Below are positions 63,534 through 64,000 of a stretch of 64,000 bases of DNA, one piece after another. A model generated the notes under the pieces. The model saw only the letters and a program-made list of their open reading frames with translations, searched no databases and was not told the origin of the DNA. Source of the stretch: Catenovulum maritimum (GTDB lineage: Bacteria; Pseudomonadota; Gammaproteobacteria; Enterobacterales; Alteromonadaceae). A program made the position numbers and the translations under genes. The stretch spans positions 23,776 through 87,775 of the forward strand of contig NZ_KQ130490.1 in NCBI RefSeq assembly GCF_001050375.1, in the 5' to 3' direction. How positions within the stretch are numbered: the first letter of the stretch is position 1; each line of letters begins with the position of its first letter.

Positions 63534-64000
63534 ATGAATGTATTTATGAATAAAATAAACCCAACTAGCCAGTTCAAGTCGTCCGTATTTGGTTTAGTTA
63601 CCTTGATGACGATTGCAAGCTGCGGTAGCGTTGCTGATCAAAAAGGTCCTGTAGCCGCTGCGACAAATAAGCAAGCCTCTGTCGCGGATAAAGAACTCAG
63701 CCTACATGTGCCTAAAGCACCTGAAGGTGTCCAAACTCGGTTTGGTACAGATACTCGTGATTATGACGGTCCAGAAATCGGTTATTTCGAAAATAAAGTT
63801 TTTGATGACAAACCAGAGGTTTTATTTGCGGAGGATAGCTTTAGTGATGCGACCAATGATACTAATCGTTTAAAGTCTGCTTTAAAGCGAGCGAGTCGTG
63901 AAAAAAATGGCGGTGTGGTTATTCTTCAACCAGCTAAAAACTCGGCTAACGTTCGTTTTAGCCTAGCTCATATCCAAGTTCCATCTAACACTCGAATTGA
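63534..64000 (+). CDS. Lipoprotein with beta-helix-type start, probable polysaccharide-degrading enzyme (3' end outside window)
   Basis: The frame opens with ATG at 63534 (a second in-frame ATG at 63546) and runs to the window edge without a stop; 155 complete codons are visible. AAGG lies about 14 bases upstream. The N-terminus carries a lipobox, IASC-G, so the protein should be anchored to the outer membrane. After a low-complexity linker (~35-60), the segment FSDATNDTNRLKSALKRASREKNGGVVIL is the entry pattern of pectate-lyase-fold beta-helix enzymes (D-x-T-x-x-L-x-x-A-L...GG-x-V-x-L), such as GH28 polygalacturonases or GH82 carrageenases. The substrate and family cannot be settled without the rest. 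Confidence 0.65.
   Translation, partial: MNVFMNKINPTSQFKSSVFGLVTLMTIASCGSVADQKGPVAAATNKQASVADKELSLHVPKAPEGVQTRFGTDTRDYDGPEIGYFENKVFDDKPEVLFAEDSFSDATNDTNRLKSALKRASREKNGGVVILQPAKNSANVRFSLAHIQVPSNTRI

Overview
The window looks like chromosomal core sequence from a marine, heterotrophic gammaproteobacterium of the order Alteromonadales. This is inferred from the AT-rich composition and from gene sets typical of that group: WaaA and LpxL lipid A genes, YfcL and EpmC, SmrB-PrmB-AroC, AlaA-YfbR, DapE with an M15 peptidase and DUF2897, and a FimV/HubP-like polar protein. A sulfatase and two secreted beta-helix proteins suggest use of algal polysaccharides. A Catenovulum-like relative is plausible, but I cannot place the genus. 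I saw no rRNA, tRNA, CRISPR array, prophage or intact insertion sequence.

Layout. 0-10 kb: the 3' end of a FimV-like gene with acidic repeats, a DUF1330 protein, a lone periplasmic binding protein, a beta-helix protein, a PEBP-family protein, and a large sensor HD-GYP protein followed by an AraC regulator. 10-21 kb: LPS genes (waaA, an LpcC-like glycosyltransferase, an LpxL-type acyltransferase), epmC/NAD-kinase-like/yfcL, a diguanylate cyclase, a TcpQ-like protein, a chemoreceptor and xseA. 21-30 kb: guaBA, a sulfatase, and a tight five-gene minus-strand operon (degenerate EIIA-like, ArsC-like reductase, dapE, M15 peptidase, DUF2897). An 816-base intergenic region with DnaA-box-like sites follows. 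30-42 kb: sohB, small genes, xthA, dnaK-dnaJ behind a sigma-32-like promoter, an M48 lipoprotein protease, two unknown proteins and an M16 protease. 42-48 kb: sixA, smrB, prmB-aroC-MFS and alaA-yfbR. 48-58 kb: two membrane proteins, rlmF, rimO, trmB, a translationally coupled pair (carboxylate-amine ligase and zinc deacylase-like protein), and gshB. 58-64 kb: an HDOD protein, a choice-of-anchor I lipoprotein, a HopJ-family protein, an ABC exporter, and a lipoprotein of probable beta-helix type running off the right edge.

The least ordinary content lies outside the genes. There is a family of small, non-coding, terminally inverted elements: two full copies of one type at 4648-4838 and 53315-53493, a related shorter type at 48409-48546, and fragments at 9791-9856 and 26133-26157. 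All look like MITEs. Other points are an HD-GYP domain split by about 150 extra residues, an EIIA-like protein that lost its phosphorylatable histidine, a 49-residue membrane protein overlapping its upstream gene, and the ligase/deacylase pair next to gshB. I did not find a clear, self-contained new defence or biosynthetic system.
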